Position numbers and translations under genes: made by a program
The notes under the pieces: model-generated
Database searches by the model: none
What the model was told of the DNA's origin: nothing
What the model saw: only the letters and a program-made list of their open reading frames with translations
Part shown: in pieces, positions 25,671 through 33,277 of the stretch
Layout: the number at the start of each line of letters is the position of its first letter
How positions within the stretch are numbered: position 1 is the stretch's first letter
NCBI RefSeq assembly: GCF_004000925.1
Contig: NZ_BIME01000009.1
Span: forward strand, 1 to 64,000
DNA from: Paenibacillus illinoisensis NBRC 15959
Lineage (GTDB): Bacteria > Bacillota > Bacilli > Paenibacillales > Paenibacillaceae
Direction: 5' to 3'
DNA: 64,000 nt

Positions 25671-27644
25671 ATGAAGAAAAGGTTTCAACAATGGTTTGCG
25701 CCAACCGTAAAAAAACGTCTGGTCGCGGCGCTGCTTCTATTTTTGATTGTGCCAAGTATCACCGTTGGTTGGTTATCTTACGATAAAGCCGCAGAACGGG
25801 TCAGGGAGGAACTCCTGCATTCTGCACAAGCCAAAACAGAGATGCTCAGTTTACAGATTGATCAGATGCTCAACATGGAGAAGGATAACGCTGCACAGCT
25901 TGCTGCGGGTTTTACTTCCGAGGATGTTATTAATAAATCGCCTGCACTACAAAAACAAATGGACCATATGTCTGAAAATCATAAAGAACTTGGCGTTCTG
26001 ACGATCGGTGCCGAGGATGGAAGCTGGATGAAGTCTCCTGATCCTGGACAACAAATCTATGATCCGCGGGAACGAAGCTGGTATACGATGGGTATGGCGG
26101 CGAATGAAGCTATTATTTCGGACACATTCCAGTCGGCAACAACGGGAGAGTGGGTTGTGACCGCTTCTGCCAAGCTGGCTGACGGTAAAGGTGTATTTGG
26201 AGCCAATGTAAGCCTTAACCATTTGAAAGAAAACGTGGATCAGATCCATATTGGTGAAAAAGGAAAGCTGTACATGCTGGACAATGGTGGGAAATTCCTG
26301 TTCCATTACAATATCGAATCGGGTGTGCAGTCAGACCAAGACTATATTAACAAAATGTACACCAGCGACACAGGGACCGTGAAGTATACGTATGAAGGGC
26401 AAGAAGTGGAAGCTGTATACTTCACCAACCCGGCGACGGGATGGAAAATTGTCGGTGAGATGCTGCCTTCTGAAGCCGATGAAGCGGTTAGACCGATTAT
26501 GATTCGAACTTACACGCTTGTGGGAAGTTCACTCATCATCGGAATGATCCTGCTTATATTCATCATCCGGGGAATTATTCGTCCACTGCAGCAGCTCACC
26601 CAGGCCGCATCCAAGGTCAGCGCCGGGGACCTTACGGTTCGTGTAGGGCTGAAGCGGCGGGATGAATTTGGACAGCTTGGAGACAGCTTCGACTCCATGA
26701 CTTCATCGCTGCGCAATGTTCTTGGAGAGGTGCATGATACGTCGAGCCAGCTCGCAGCATCTTCCGAGGAATTAATGGCCAGTTCGGAACAGACGTCCAA
26801 AGCCACAGAACAGGTGGCCGAGCTGATGCAGAATGCAGCAGAAGGAACGACCAAACAAAATGACAGTCTTGCGGCAACGGGTCAGCTTGTCGGAGAGATG
26901 TCCATTGGGGTCAAAGAAATATCTTCCAGCGCTGAAGAAACGGCCCGCATTGCAGGGGAAGCTTCGAACAAGTCCGAAGCCGGAATGGTAACCGTAGAAG
27001 AGGCAGTCGCTCATATTCAGCAGGTCAACGAAGAGAGTGAAGCCATGGCGGCAGTCATTGAGGATCTCCGGGCAAAAAATGAAGAGATTATTCAGATCGT
27101 TACCGAAATTACCTCCATTGCGAAACAGACCAATATTCTCGCGTTGAATGCGAGCATTGAGGCTGCCAGAGCTGGAGAGCAAGGACGCGGCTTTGCTGTA
27201 GTAGCAAATGAGGTCAAGGCTCTGGCTCACAATTCAGGCAGCTCGGCTGAGCGGATTAATGAGTTGATGCGTGAAATGCAGGAGAAAACATACGCGGTGC
27301 AGTCCACCTTTGCACGTACAGGTGAAGGTATGGTGAAAGGTTCTGAGCTGATTACCGAAGCGGGCGATGCGTTCCGTACCATTCGAGATGCGGTGCAGCT
27401 CGTTGCTGCTCAAGCCGGAGAAGTATCTGCGGCATCCCGTCAGATTGATGGAGGAATGAATCATGTAACCAAAGCGGTCAATGACACCATTGTCTTGTCT
27501 GATCAGATCGCATCCGGTACGGAAGATGGCTCTGCTGCAGCGCAGGAGCAGCTTGCCACGATGGAAGAAGTGGCAGCTTCCTCTGCCGCATTGTCTCGAA
27601 TGGCTGAAGATCTGCAGAGCATGATTGAACGTTTCAAGCTATAA
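25671..27644 (+). CDS. Methyl-accepting chemotaxis protein
   Basis: 657 residues. An N-terminal membrane segment (about 17-38), an extracellular dCache-type sensor (about 40-275, with DPRERSWYT and a second lobe), a second membrane segment (about 282-305), a HAMP linker (IIRPLQQLTQAA onward) and a long cytoplasmic signalling hairpin are seen. The tip contains the conserved TNILALNASIEAARAGEQG. The DPRERSWY motif is typical of Cache domains that bind small amino acids or organic acids; the ligand is not predictable. It signals to CheA/CheW, encoded elsewhere. Monocistronic. Confidence 0.93.
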   Translation: MKKRFQQWFAPTVKKRLVAALLLFLIVPSITVGWLSYDKAAERVREELLHSAQAKTEMLSLQIDQMLNMEKDNAAQLAAGFTSEDVINKSPALQKQMDHMSENHKELGVLTIGAEDGSWMKSPDPGQQIYDPRERSWYTMGMAANEAIISDTFQSATTGEWVVTASAKLADGKGVFGANVSLNHLKENVDQIHIGEKGKLYMLDNGGKFLFHYNIESGVQSDQDYINKMYTSDTGTVKYTYEGQEVEAVYFTNPATGWKIVGEMLPSEADEAVRPIMIRTYTLVGSSLIIGMILLIFIIRGIIRPLQQLTQAASKVSAGDLTVRVGLKRRDEFGQLGDSFDSMTSSLRNVLGEVHDTSSQLAASSEELMASSEQTSKATEQVAELMQNAAEGTTKQNDSLAATGQLVGEMSIGVKEISSSAEETARIAGEASNKSEAGMVTVEEAVAHIQQVNEESEAMAAVIEDLRAKNEEIIQIVTEITSIAKQTNILALNASIEAARAGEQGRGFAVVANEVKALAHNSGSSAERINELMREMQEKTYAVQSTFARTGEGMVKGSELITEAGDAFRTIRDAVQLVAAQAGEVSAASRQIDGGMNHVTKAVNDTIVLSDQIASGTEDGSAAAQEQLATMEEVAASSAALSRMAEDLQSMIERFKL

Positions 27645-27728
27645 CCGATTAAAATGAATAAAGCGGTGCCTCTGTGTTAGAAAGGGGATAAACCGTAGAG
27701 TGCCAGCGTCAGCATGACGATGATAACC

Positions 27729-27763
27729 AGACTGCAGGGTCAATTCCTGTAGTCTTTTTTTTA
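27729..27763 (+). terminator. Terminator after the chemoreceptor gene
   Basis: AGACTGCAGG pairs with CCTGTAGTCT (one G-U) around a seven-base loop and ends in nine T. Confidence 0.85.
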
Positions 27764-27836
27764 TTGGAAAAAGTATGCCCTGGTAACTTCACTGAGGGTT
27801 TAACTCATTGAGAAGAGAGCATACAGGAGATGATTG

Positions 27837-27865
27837 TTGACTTTAAACAAACAAAATTATATTAT
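27837..27865 (+). promoter_or_regulatory. Sigma-A promoter of the DUF2087/GIY-YIG gene
   Basis: TTGACT and TATTAT are separated by 17 bases in an AT-rich stretch about 90 bases upstream of the start codon. Confidence 0.55.
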
Positions 27866-27957
27866 ATCTATAAATAAACAAACTTAAATTAAATTATTGA
27901 GTAATATCGATTGTCGATTGGGATATCTAAATAAAAGCATAAAAAGGAGTTTGTCCA

Positions 27958-29157
27958 ATGAAATCATCGGAACCATTATTGCAGACGGCCACGCTCGAAG
28001 AGATCAAGCGGGGATATCTCGCGGAAGGGCCAACCTTTACATGTATCTGCTGTGGCTATAAAACGGAAGCGGGAATTGTCTATCCCGAGGAAGGTGTTCT
28101 CTATGAGGCAGAGAGATATATGCGTGTTCATATTGAGAAGGCCCATGGATCTGTTTTTGAATATTTGCTGGAGCTGGATAAAAGTGTAACAGGCCTGTCC
28201 GACGTGCAGCGGGGGTTACTTGGCCAGTTTTATGAAGGGAAGAAGGATACCGAAGTGCAGAAGGCACTTGGGATCGGTAGTGCGTCCACCATTCGGAATC
28301 ATCGGTTTGTGCTGAAGGAGAAAGAACGGCAGGCCAAAATCTTTTTGGCATTGATGGAACTGCTAAAAAGCAAGGATGACTATGCTCCTGCCGAGCTCGT
28401 ATTGCCTGTCACAAGACATGTGCATACGATCAACTATAAACAGTTTGATATTTCGGAACAGGACCGCGAAAAAGTACTGACCAAGTATTTTCCAGAAGGA
28501 ACAGATGGTCCACTGTCGAGTTTTCACATGCAGCAGAAGCATAAATATATCGTTCTCACTGAAATTGCCAAACGGTTCGAGCCAAAACGCGACTATACCG
28601 AGAAACAGGTTAACGAAGTCTTAAAACAAATCTATGAGGACTACGTGGAACTGAGGAGATATCTGATCGACTACGGTTTCCTGAGTCGTGAAGAGGACGG
28701 CAGTCAGTACTGGCTGAACCTTCCGGCAGAGCATGAAGAGAAGAATAGGAAGCAAACCGAAACGGGACGTGCGAAAGGAGAAAATGAAGAGATGAATCGG
28801 CGCAAAGAGCTTCAGGAGCAGGCCAAGGAAGTCAAAACGGAGGCGGGTATATACCAGATCCGCAATGAGCGTAACGGCAAAGTTTTTGTGGACAGCACGT
28901 TGAATCTGAAGACGATCAATGGACAGAAATTCATGCTGCAAATGGGCAGCCATCTGAACAAGCAGCTGCAGGCGGAATGGAATGAATACGGTGATGATGC
29001 GTTTACGATTGAAGTGCTGGAAGTATTGAAAAAAGAGGATAACCCCTATTTTGACACCAAGGATGCACTCGCCAAATGTTTGAATCGTTGGATGGATCAG
29101 CTTGAGCCATACGGCGAACAAGGATATCACGGGGACAAAAAAGGTAGTAGTGAGTAA
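27958..29157 (+). CDS. Zinc-finger-like/HTH + DUF2087 + GIY-YIG-like fusion protein
   Basis: 399 residues, soluble. The N-terminus has a Cys/His cluster (FTCICCGYK ... RVHIEKAHG, about 27-62) that may bind zinc. A helix-turn-helix-like region follows (LSDVQRGLLGQFYEGKKDTEVQKALG, split here as two motifs LSDVQRGLLGQF and TEVQKALGIGSASTIRNH, about 80-115). A DUF2087-like domain covers about 165-250 (YIVLTEIAKRFEPKRDYTEK, LRRYLIDYGFLSRE). After a charged linker, about 300-375 looks like a GIY-YIG fold (GIYQIRNERNGKVFV). DUF2087 often accompanies DNA-binding domains, so a regulator or DNA-acting protein is likely; function unknown. Good AAAAAGGAG site. Confidence 0.7.
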   Translation: MKSSEPLLQTATLEEIKRGYLAEGPTFTCICCGYKTEAGIVYPEEGVLYEAERYMRVHIEKAHGSVFEYLLELDKSVTGLSDVQRGLLGQFYEGKKDTEVQKALGIGSASTIRNHRFVLKEKERQAKIFLALMELLKSKDDYAPAELVLPVTRHVHTINYKQFDISEQDREKVLTKYFPEGTDGPLSSFHMQQKHKYIVLTEIAKRFEPKRDYTEKQVNEVLKQIYEDYVELRRYLIDYGFLSREEDGSQYWLNLPAEHEEKNRKQTETGRAKGENEEMNRRKELQEQAKEVKTEAGIYQIRNERNGKVFVDSTLNLKTINGQKFMLQMGSHLNKQLQAEWNEYGDDAFTIEVLEVLKKEDNPYFDTKDALAKCLNRWMDQLEPYGEQGYHGDKKGSSE

Positions 29158-29188
29158 TTCCGCAGCACATTCAATTCTGGCTTACCGA

Positions 29189-29219
29189 GTCCATGACCTT
29201 AACAGGTTATGGGCTTTTT
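29189..29219 (+). terminator. Terminator after the DUF2087 gene
   Basis: GTCCATGACC pairs with GGTTATGGGC (two G-U pairs) around TTAACA, followed by TTTTT. Confidence 0.7.
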
Positions 29220-29359
29220 GCATGAGAGATTTATTGCATCTGTTCTGTAAAGGAGAAATCTGTCTCTCCCTCATTAATTCAACTTGTGGTATATTTCTAG
29301 ATTATTATAAAGGAAACGTATTTATATCTCTGAAGGGATGAGAAGGAGTTGCAGCAGAA

Positions 29360-30103
29360 TTGGATAAATCAATGCCCATGGTCACAAAATCAGAAGACAT
29401 CTTAGAGACTCGGGATCATGCCACGTTTATGCAGGGGGTAAAGGATTGCATTCCAACTCTGCTTGGCTATCTGAGTATTGGGTTTGCAGCAGGCGTCATC
29501 GAAATGACAGCAGGACTCAGTATGGCAGAAATCGCCCTGCTGAGTCTGATCTTATATGCAGGTTCGGCCCAGTTTATTGCCGCAGGCATGCTCGCATCGA
29601 ACGGATCGGCAGCAGCAATCATATTCACCATTTTCTTTGTGAATCTGCGTCATCTGTTGCTCAGTGCTGCAGTTTCCCCGTATTTCAGACATCTGACCCC
29701 ACTCAAAAACATGTGGATTGGCTCCCTGCTCACGGATGAATCGTTCGGAGTGGCGATGACTCGCGCAATTGGCCGCAAAACATTAAGTGAACGTTGGATG
29801 CATGGATTGAATATTACAGCTTATCTGAATTGGTTCGCAGCCAATATGGCAGGAGCCTATTTCGGGCGCTGGATCACGAATCCGGAGCAGTTTGGACTGG
29901 ATTTTGCCCTCCCGGCCATGTTTATCGGCCTAATCGTGCTCCAGTTAATCCATCGGAAAAACAGAAAGCTGCACATCAATGTAGCCATTATCGCCGTGGT
30001 GTGTGTGGTACTCGCGAGTATGGCTTCCTTAGGCAGTATGAGCATTATAGTGGCTGCAGTCGTTGCAGCAACGATGGGAGTTGTCATGGAACGATGGAAG
30101 TAA
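29360..30103 (+). CDS. azlC: AzlC-like branched-chain amino acid exporter, large subunit
   Basis: 247 residues with about seven to eight membrane segments. The family signatures YLSIGFAAGV, LYAGSAQFIAAGML and FVNLRHLLLSAAVSP are intact. With the small partner AzlD it exports branched-chain amino acids (and the leucine analogue azaleucine). The TTG start lies 11 bases after AAGGAG; an ATG at 29372 is an alternative. It overlaps azlD by ten bases, so the two are translationally coupled. Confidence 0.9.
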   Translation: MDKSMPMVTKSEDILETRDHATFMQGVKDCIPTLLGYLSIGFAAGVIEMTAGLSMAEIALLSLILYAGSAQFIAAGMLASNGSAAAIIFTIFFVNLRHLLLSAAVSPYFRHLTPLKNMWIGSLLTDESFGVAMTRAIGRKTLSERWMHGLNITAYLNWFAANMAGAYFGRWITNPEQFGLDFALPAMFIGLIVLQLIHRKNRKLHINVAIIAVVCVVLASMASLGSMSIIVAAVVAATMGVVMERWK

Positions 30104-30423
30104 GATGGGATGTATTTTGGATTATTATCGGGTCCGCCTTGTTGACCTTTATTCCCCGGGTGCTGCCCCTAATGCTGTTTAGCAAAATACAGATTCCGGT
30201 ATGGCTGCTTCGCTGGCTGGAATATGTGCCTGTGGCCGTGATGGCATCACTAATTGGCCAGGAACTGTTGATGTCTGGCAACCAGCTGGTACCGCTCACC
30301 CAAAATGCTGCACTGTGGGCCGCCCTGCCTACCTTTGTGGTAGCGATCTGGACTCGAAGCCTTCTCGGTACGGTTCTTGTGGGCATTGTAGCCATGATGC
30401 TTTTGCGTTATGTGCTCGGGTAG
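30094..30423 (+). CDS. azlD: AzlD-like branched-chain amino acid exporter, small subunit
   Basis: 109 residues with about four membrane segments. WIIIGSALLTFIPRVLPLML and the C-terminal LLGTVLVGIVAMMLLR are typical of AzlD. The start ATG lies inside the azlC end; the longer open frame upstream is a shadow of azlC. Confidence 0.88.
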   Translation: MEVRWDVFWIIIGSALLTFIPRVLPLMLFSKIQIPVWLLRWLEYVPVAVMASLIGQELLMSGNQLVPLTQNAALWAALPTFVVAIWTRSLLGTVLVGIVAMMLLRYVLG

Positions 30424-30470
30424 AGGACGCAAGAGGTACAGGTAATTCCTTCAGACTAACGGTTAATAAT

Positions 30471-30495
30471 GTTCTATAGACCTATATAGTAGAAC
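30471..30495. repeat. Inverted repeat upstream of the uronate-dehydrogenase-like gene
   Basis: GTTCTA and TAGAAC flank 13 bases that themselves contain CTATA/TATAG-like sequence. It could be an operator for the gene starting 36 bases downstream. No regulator gene is adjacent. Confidence 0.35.
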
Positions 30496-30531
30496 TGAGG
30501 TATCCGTAAAGAATGAAGGGAGCGAAGGCAA

Positions 30532-31338
30532 ATGGGTAATACGAGGAAAAAGGTACTGATCACAGGTGCTGCTGGCGTAATCGGTCGCAGTCTGCTGGAT
30601 GGTCTGAGGGAAATGGACAAGTATGATATTGTTGCGGCTGATCTTCAGGAGGATTCTGGAGCAGGTATTGTCCCAATGGATGTTACGGACGCGGAAAGGC
30701 TGCAAGAGCTGATGCGAGGAGTGCATACCGTGCTGCACATTGCCTGGGCCAAGGATGGAGAGGACTTCTTGGGCAAAGTTCTCCCGATCAACGTAACGGG
30801 TGCTTACCATGTATATGAAGCAGCACGAATGAATGGTGTTCAGCGTGTCATTTTTGCAAGCTCTAACCATGCAACTGGCTTTTACCGTACAGGTGAAGAG
30901 ATTGAGGTCGACGACCCCTATCGCCCTGACAGCTTCTATGGCCTCAGCAAATGTTATATTGAACTGCTTGGCCGTTATTATGTCGACAAGTATGACCTGT
31001 CTTCATTCAATATTCGGATCGGCAACTTCTCCGGGGATGATTATCCGCATTCCGAGCGCTCTGCTCATATCTGGATTTCCCCGAGGGATATGGTGCAGCT
31101 TGCTGTGTGCTGTATTGAAGCCGATTCCGGGATGAAGTATCTTAATCTATACGGAACCTCCGCGAATAGCGACAATTATTATGATATCGGTTATTTGGCT
31201 GAAAAAATTGGATACCGCCCGGAAGACGATGCTGCCGCGCTGTGGGAAGAAGCGAAGCGCAGAGGTGCGCCGGATAAGCAGGATGAGACGAAATATCAGG
31301 GCGGAGGATATGTAGCAAAAGACCAGAAGGGCGTTTAG
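30532..31338 (+). CDS. NAD-dependent epimerase/dehydratase-family protein, uronate dehydrogenase-like
   Basis: 268 residues, extended-SDR fold. The NAD-binding motif GAAGVIGRS is near residue 11 and the catalytic YGLSK near 143. SSNHATGFYRTGEE strongly resembles uronate dehydrogenases, which oxidise D-galacturonate or D-glucuronate to aldaric lactones. The assignment fits the polysaccharide-lyase and GH88 genes a few kilobases downstream, which would release uronic acids. ATG start with GAAGGGAG. The GDSL hydrolase gene follows after 105 bases. Confidence 0.72.
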   Translation: MGNTRKKVLITGAAGVIGRSLLDGLREMDKYDIVAADLQEDSGAGIVPMDVTDAERLQELMRGVHTVLHIAWAKDGEDFLGKVLPINVTGAYHVYEAARMNGVQRVIFASSNHATGFYRTGEEIEVDDPYRPDSFYGLSKCYIELLGRYYVDKYDLSSFNIRIGNFSGDDYPHSERSAHIWISPRDMVQLAVCCIEADSGMKYLNLYGTSANSDNYYDIGYLAEKIGYRPEDDAAALWEEAKRRGAPDKQDETKYQGGGYVAKDQKGV

Positions 31339-31443
31339 TTGAACTTTTGAAAACGCTATTTTCTATTGAACCGGAAAGGGATAAAATGGAGACTGTAGAA
31401 TCAAGGTTTCCATTTTGCATAAGAGGAAGGAACGGTTCAAATC

Positions 31444-32100
31444 ATGAGTACAAGTCCATCCGTAATATTGTTTCAGGGAGACTCCATTACAGACGGAGGA
31501 AGATCGCGGAACGATGATCCGAATCACTTTTTGGGACATGGCTACGCTTATCTGATCTCAAGCAGATTGGGGGCGGAGCTGGCAGAGAAGCAGCTCACCT
31601 TTTACAACAGGGCGGTCAGTGGGGATCGCGCATCCGATCTGTATGCACGCTGGAATGAAGATACCTTTAGTTTGAAGCCGGATCTGATCAGCATTCTGAT
31701 CGGTGTGAATGACGCCTGGCGTATAATCAATAATGAGCCCAGCGGGGTAAGGGATCGTCTCGGACGGGCATATCATCATCTGCTGGAAGAGACGCGGGAA
31801 GTGCTTCCGAATACAGGGCTCGTGTTGATGGAACCCTTCATTCTGAAAACCGGTGCTACGGTGGAAAAATGGGATGCATGGCAGGAGAAAATAGGCCAAT
31901 ATCAACGCCTTGTCCGGGAGCTCGCGGATGAGTTCGGTGCTGTGTTCGTTCCATTGCAGGATGTGCTCAATCAAGCGACTGAAAAGGCAGAGGCATCCTA
32001 TTGGTTGTGGGATGGTGTGCATCCAACGGCAGCGGGTCACGAACTGATTGCACGTCAATGGTTGTCTGTTGTACAGGACAGTCAGCTTAAAATTCAATAA
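31444..32100 (+). CDS. SGNH/GDSL-family hydrolase
   Basis: 218 residues, no signal peptide. All SGNH blocks are present: FQGDSITDGG (block I, nucleophile Ser), AVSGDRASDL (block II Gly), IGVNDAWR (block III Asn) and WDGVHPTAAGH (block V Asp/His). Such cytoplasmic members in carbohydrate clusters are usually acetyl- or acylesterases acting on decorated sugars, which fits the neighbouring uronic-acid genes. Confidence 0.85.
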   Translation: MSTSPSVILFQGDSITDGGRSRNDDPNHFLGHGYAYLISSRLGAELAEKQLTFYNRAVSGDRASDLYARWNEDTFSLKPDLISILIGVNDAWRIINNEPSGVRDRLGRAYHHLLEETREVLPNTGLVLMEPFILKTGATVEKWDAWQEKIGQYQRLVRELADEFGAVFVPLQDVLNQATEKAEASYWLWDGVHPTAAGHELIARQWLSVVQDSQLKIQ

Positions 32101-32105
32101 AAATC

Positions 32106-32141
32106 GAGCAGAGGATCTTTGCAGATTCTCTGCTCTTTTTA
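32106..32141 (+). terminator. Terminator after the SGNH hydrolase gene
   Basis: GAGCAGAG pairs with CTCTGCTC, with extra pairs inside, followed by TTTTT. Confidence 0.85.
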
Positions 32142-32198
32142 CATAATGAAATATCACTAAAATAAAATAAAGAAAAATTACAAATTTAGAAATAACAT

Positions 32199-32223
32199 GT
32201 TTTATTGACATTATAGAGGGTAA
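32199..32223 (+). promoter_or_regulatory. Sigma-B-like promoter of the KGG protein gene
   Basis: GTTTTA and GGGTAA are separated by 13 bases, close to the general-stress consensus GTTTAA-N13-15-GGGTAT. It lies 52 bases upstream of a GsiB-like stress gene, which is sigma-B controlled in Bacillus. No good sigma-A promoter overlaps it. Confidence 0.5.
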
Positions 32224-32274
32224 ATAAAAAGCGTAGCACACTATACTCAATACCCGATAAGGAGTGAATTCAAA

Positions 32275-32502
32275 ATGGCACAGAATAACCAAAACGGAAA
32301 AATGAGCCGTGAAGAAGCAGGACGTAAGGGTGGAGAAGCAACCTCGAAGAACCATGACAAGGATTTCTATCAGGAGATTGGACGTGAGGGCGGACAAGCC
32401 CGGGGCAACAGTGACGGAAATGATGATCAGGATGGAAAAATGAGCCGTGAAGAAGCAGGGCGCAAGGGCGGACAAGCCCGGTCGCGTAATCGGAAAAATT
32501 AA
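32275..32502 (+). CDS. KGG-repeat stress protein (GsiB-like)
   Basis: 75 residues, very hydrophilic, almost no hydrophobic residues. It has two copies of KMSREEAGRKGG and one of FYQEIGREGGQA, the glycine-rich KGG repeat of GsiB and related general-stress, hydrophilin-like proteins thought to protect cells against dehydration. GsiB has more repeats (about 120 residues), so this is a short version. ATG with AAGGAGTGA. The gene stands alone behind a sigma-B-like promoter. Confidence 0.85.
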   Translation: MAQNNQNGKMSREEAGRKGGEATSKNHDKDFYQEIGREGGQARGNSDGNDDQDGKMSREEAGRKGGQARSRNRKN

Positions 32503-32560
32503 TCATTGATATAGAAGCAAGCATGCATGAATAAAATGTATAAATGTAGTCCAAGCAAAT

Positions 32561-32601
32561 AAGGCCAGATCTCACCTGTGGAAAAGGGTGAGTCTGGCCT
32601 T
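32561..32601. terminator. Hairpin between convergent genes
   Basis: AAGGCCAGA...TCACC pairs with GGTGA-GTCTGGCCTT. T-runs on either side are short, so termination may be partial. Confidence 0.55.
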
Positions 32602-32626
32602 GTTTGCTACAGCTGTGCTAGAACAT

Positions 32627-33007
32627 TCAGGCAATATGTGGTTCAATCGCTTGACGATAGCTAAGCAGGGATTCATCAATGATGGTACGCAGAAACACGG
32701 GATCCATATCCGATAGCAGGGATTCTGCATAACGCCAGGCATTTTCTTCAATGCGCAGCCGAATCTCCGCCTGCTCAAGAGCTGTAAGAGGACCATCAAG
32801 GCGGTTTGATAGTTCCACTAACTCTACATCCTCGGCATGACCCAGTTCATGGGCCAAAATAACATAAATATAGGCTTCTAATGGAGCCAGCGATCCGAAC
32901 AACATCCGGCATTGCTCCATAATTTCTTTTTGATATAGATACACGGTGTGAGTTCCCATGTGATATTTGCCGCCAACGAGGCGGTTATCCGGAAAATGAG
33001 TCTCCAC
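32627..33007 (-). CDS. HELGH-motif putative metalloprotease-like protein
   Basis: 126 residues from the first ordinary start (GTG). The central motif VILAHELGHAED matches the zinc site HExxH of ImmA/IrrE- or minimal gluzincin-type peptidases, with possible third ligands among the C-terminal Glu residues. No secretion signal. The gene is probably longer: the same frame continues 24 codons upstream (LKTELFNQAVIELLHRSD...) to a CTG at 33079 that has AGGTGA six bases before it, whereas the GTG at 33007 has no ribosome site. Target unknown. It is convergent with the KGG gene and divergent from the heparinase-like gene. Confidence 0.65.
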   Translation of the reverse strand: METHFPDNRLVGGKYHMGTHTVYLYQKEIMEQCRMLFGSLAPLEAYIYVILAHELGHAEDVELVELSNRLDGPLTALEQAEIRLRIEENAWRYAESLLSDMDPVFLRTIIDESLLSYRQAIEPHIA

Positions 33008-33244
33008 CTGGACAAGTGCATGGCTATCCGAGCGATGCAGCAGTTCAATTACAGCCTGATTAAATAATTCAGTCTTCAGTATCGTTCACCTGTCCTCATA
33101 ATGGATTAACGTACATATACAATGAGTACCGACAACTTTATTACGAGAAAAACGTCTGAAAAGTTTCAGTTATTTTCATTTTATTTGTTTTTTTACATAA
33201 GATTAGCCGAATTCCCTTCATTTTTACTACTTGATAGGCTAAAA

Positions 33245-33258
33245 TGAAATCGGTTACA
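33245..33258 (+). promoter_or_regulatory. CcpA catabolite-repression site (cre)
   Basis: TGAAATCGGTTACA matches the cre consensus TGWAANCGNTNWCA at every position. It lies just downstream of TAAAAT (33240-33245, a likely -10) and 20 bases before the lyase start codon, a position where CcpA would block transcription. Confidence 0.7.
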
Positions 33259-33277
33259 AAAATGGGGAGGAATTCTG

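Noticed and set aside
29102..29341. Small plus-strand ORF of 79 codons before azlC
   Set aside because: It overlaps the end of the DUF2087 gene and contains that gene's terminator hairpin; no ribosome site at its start.
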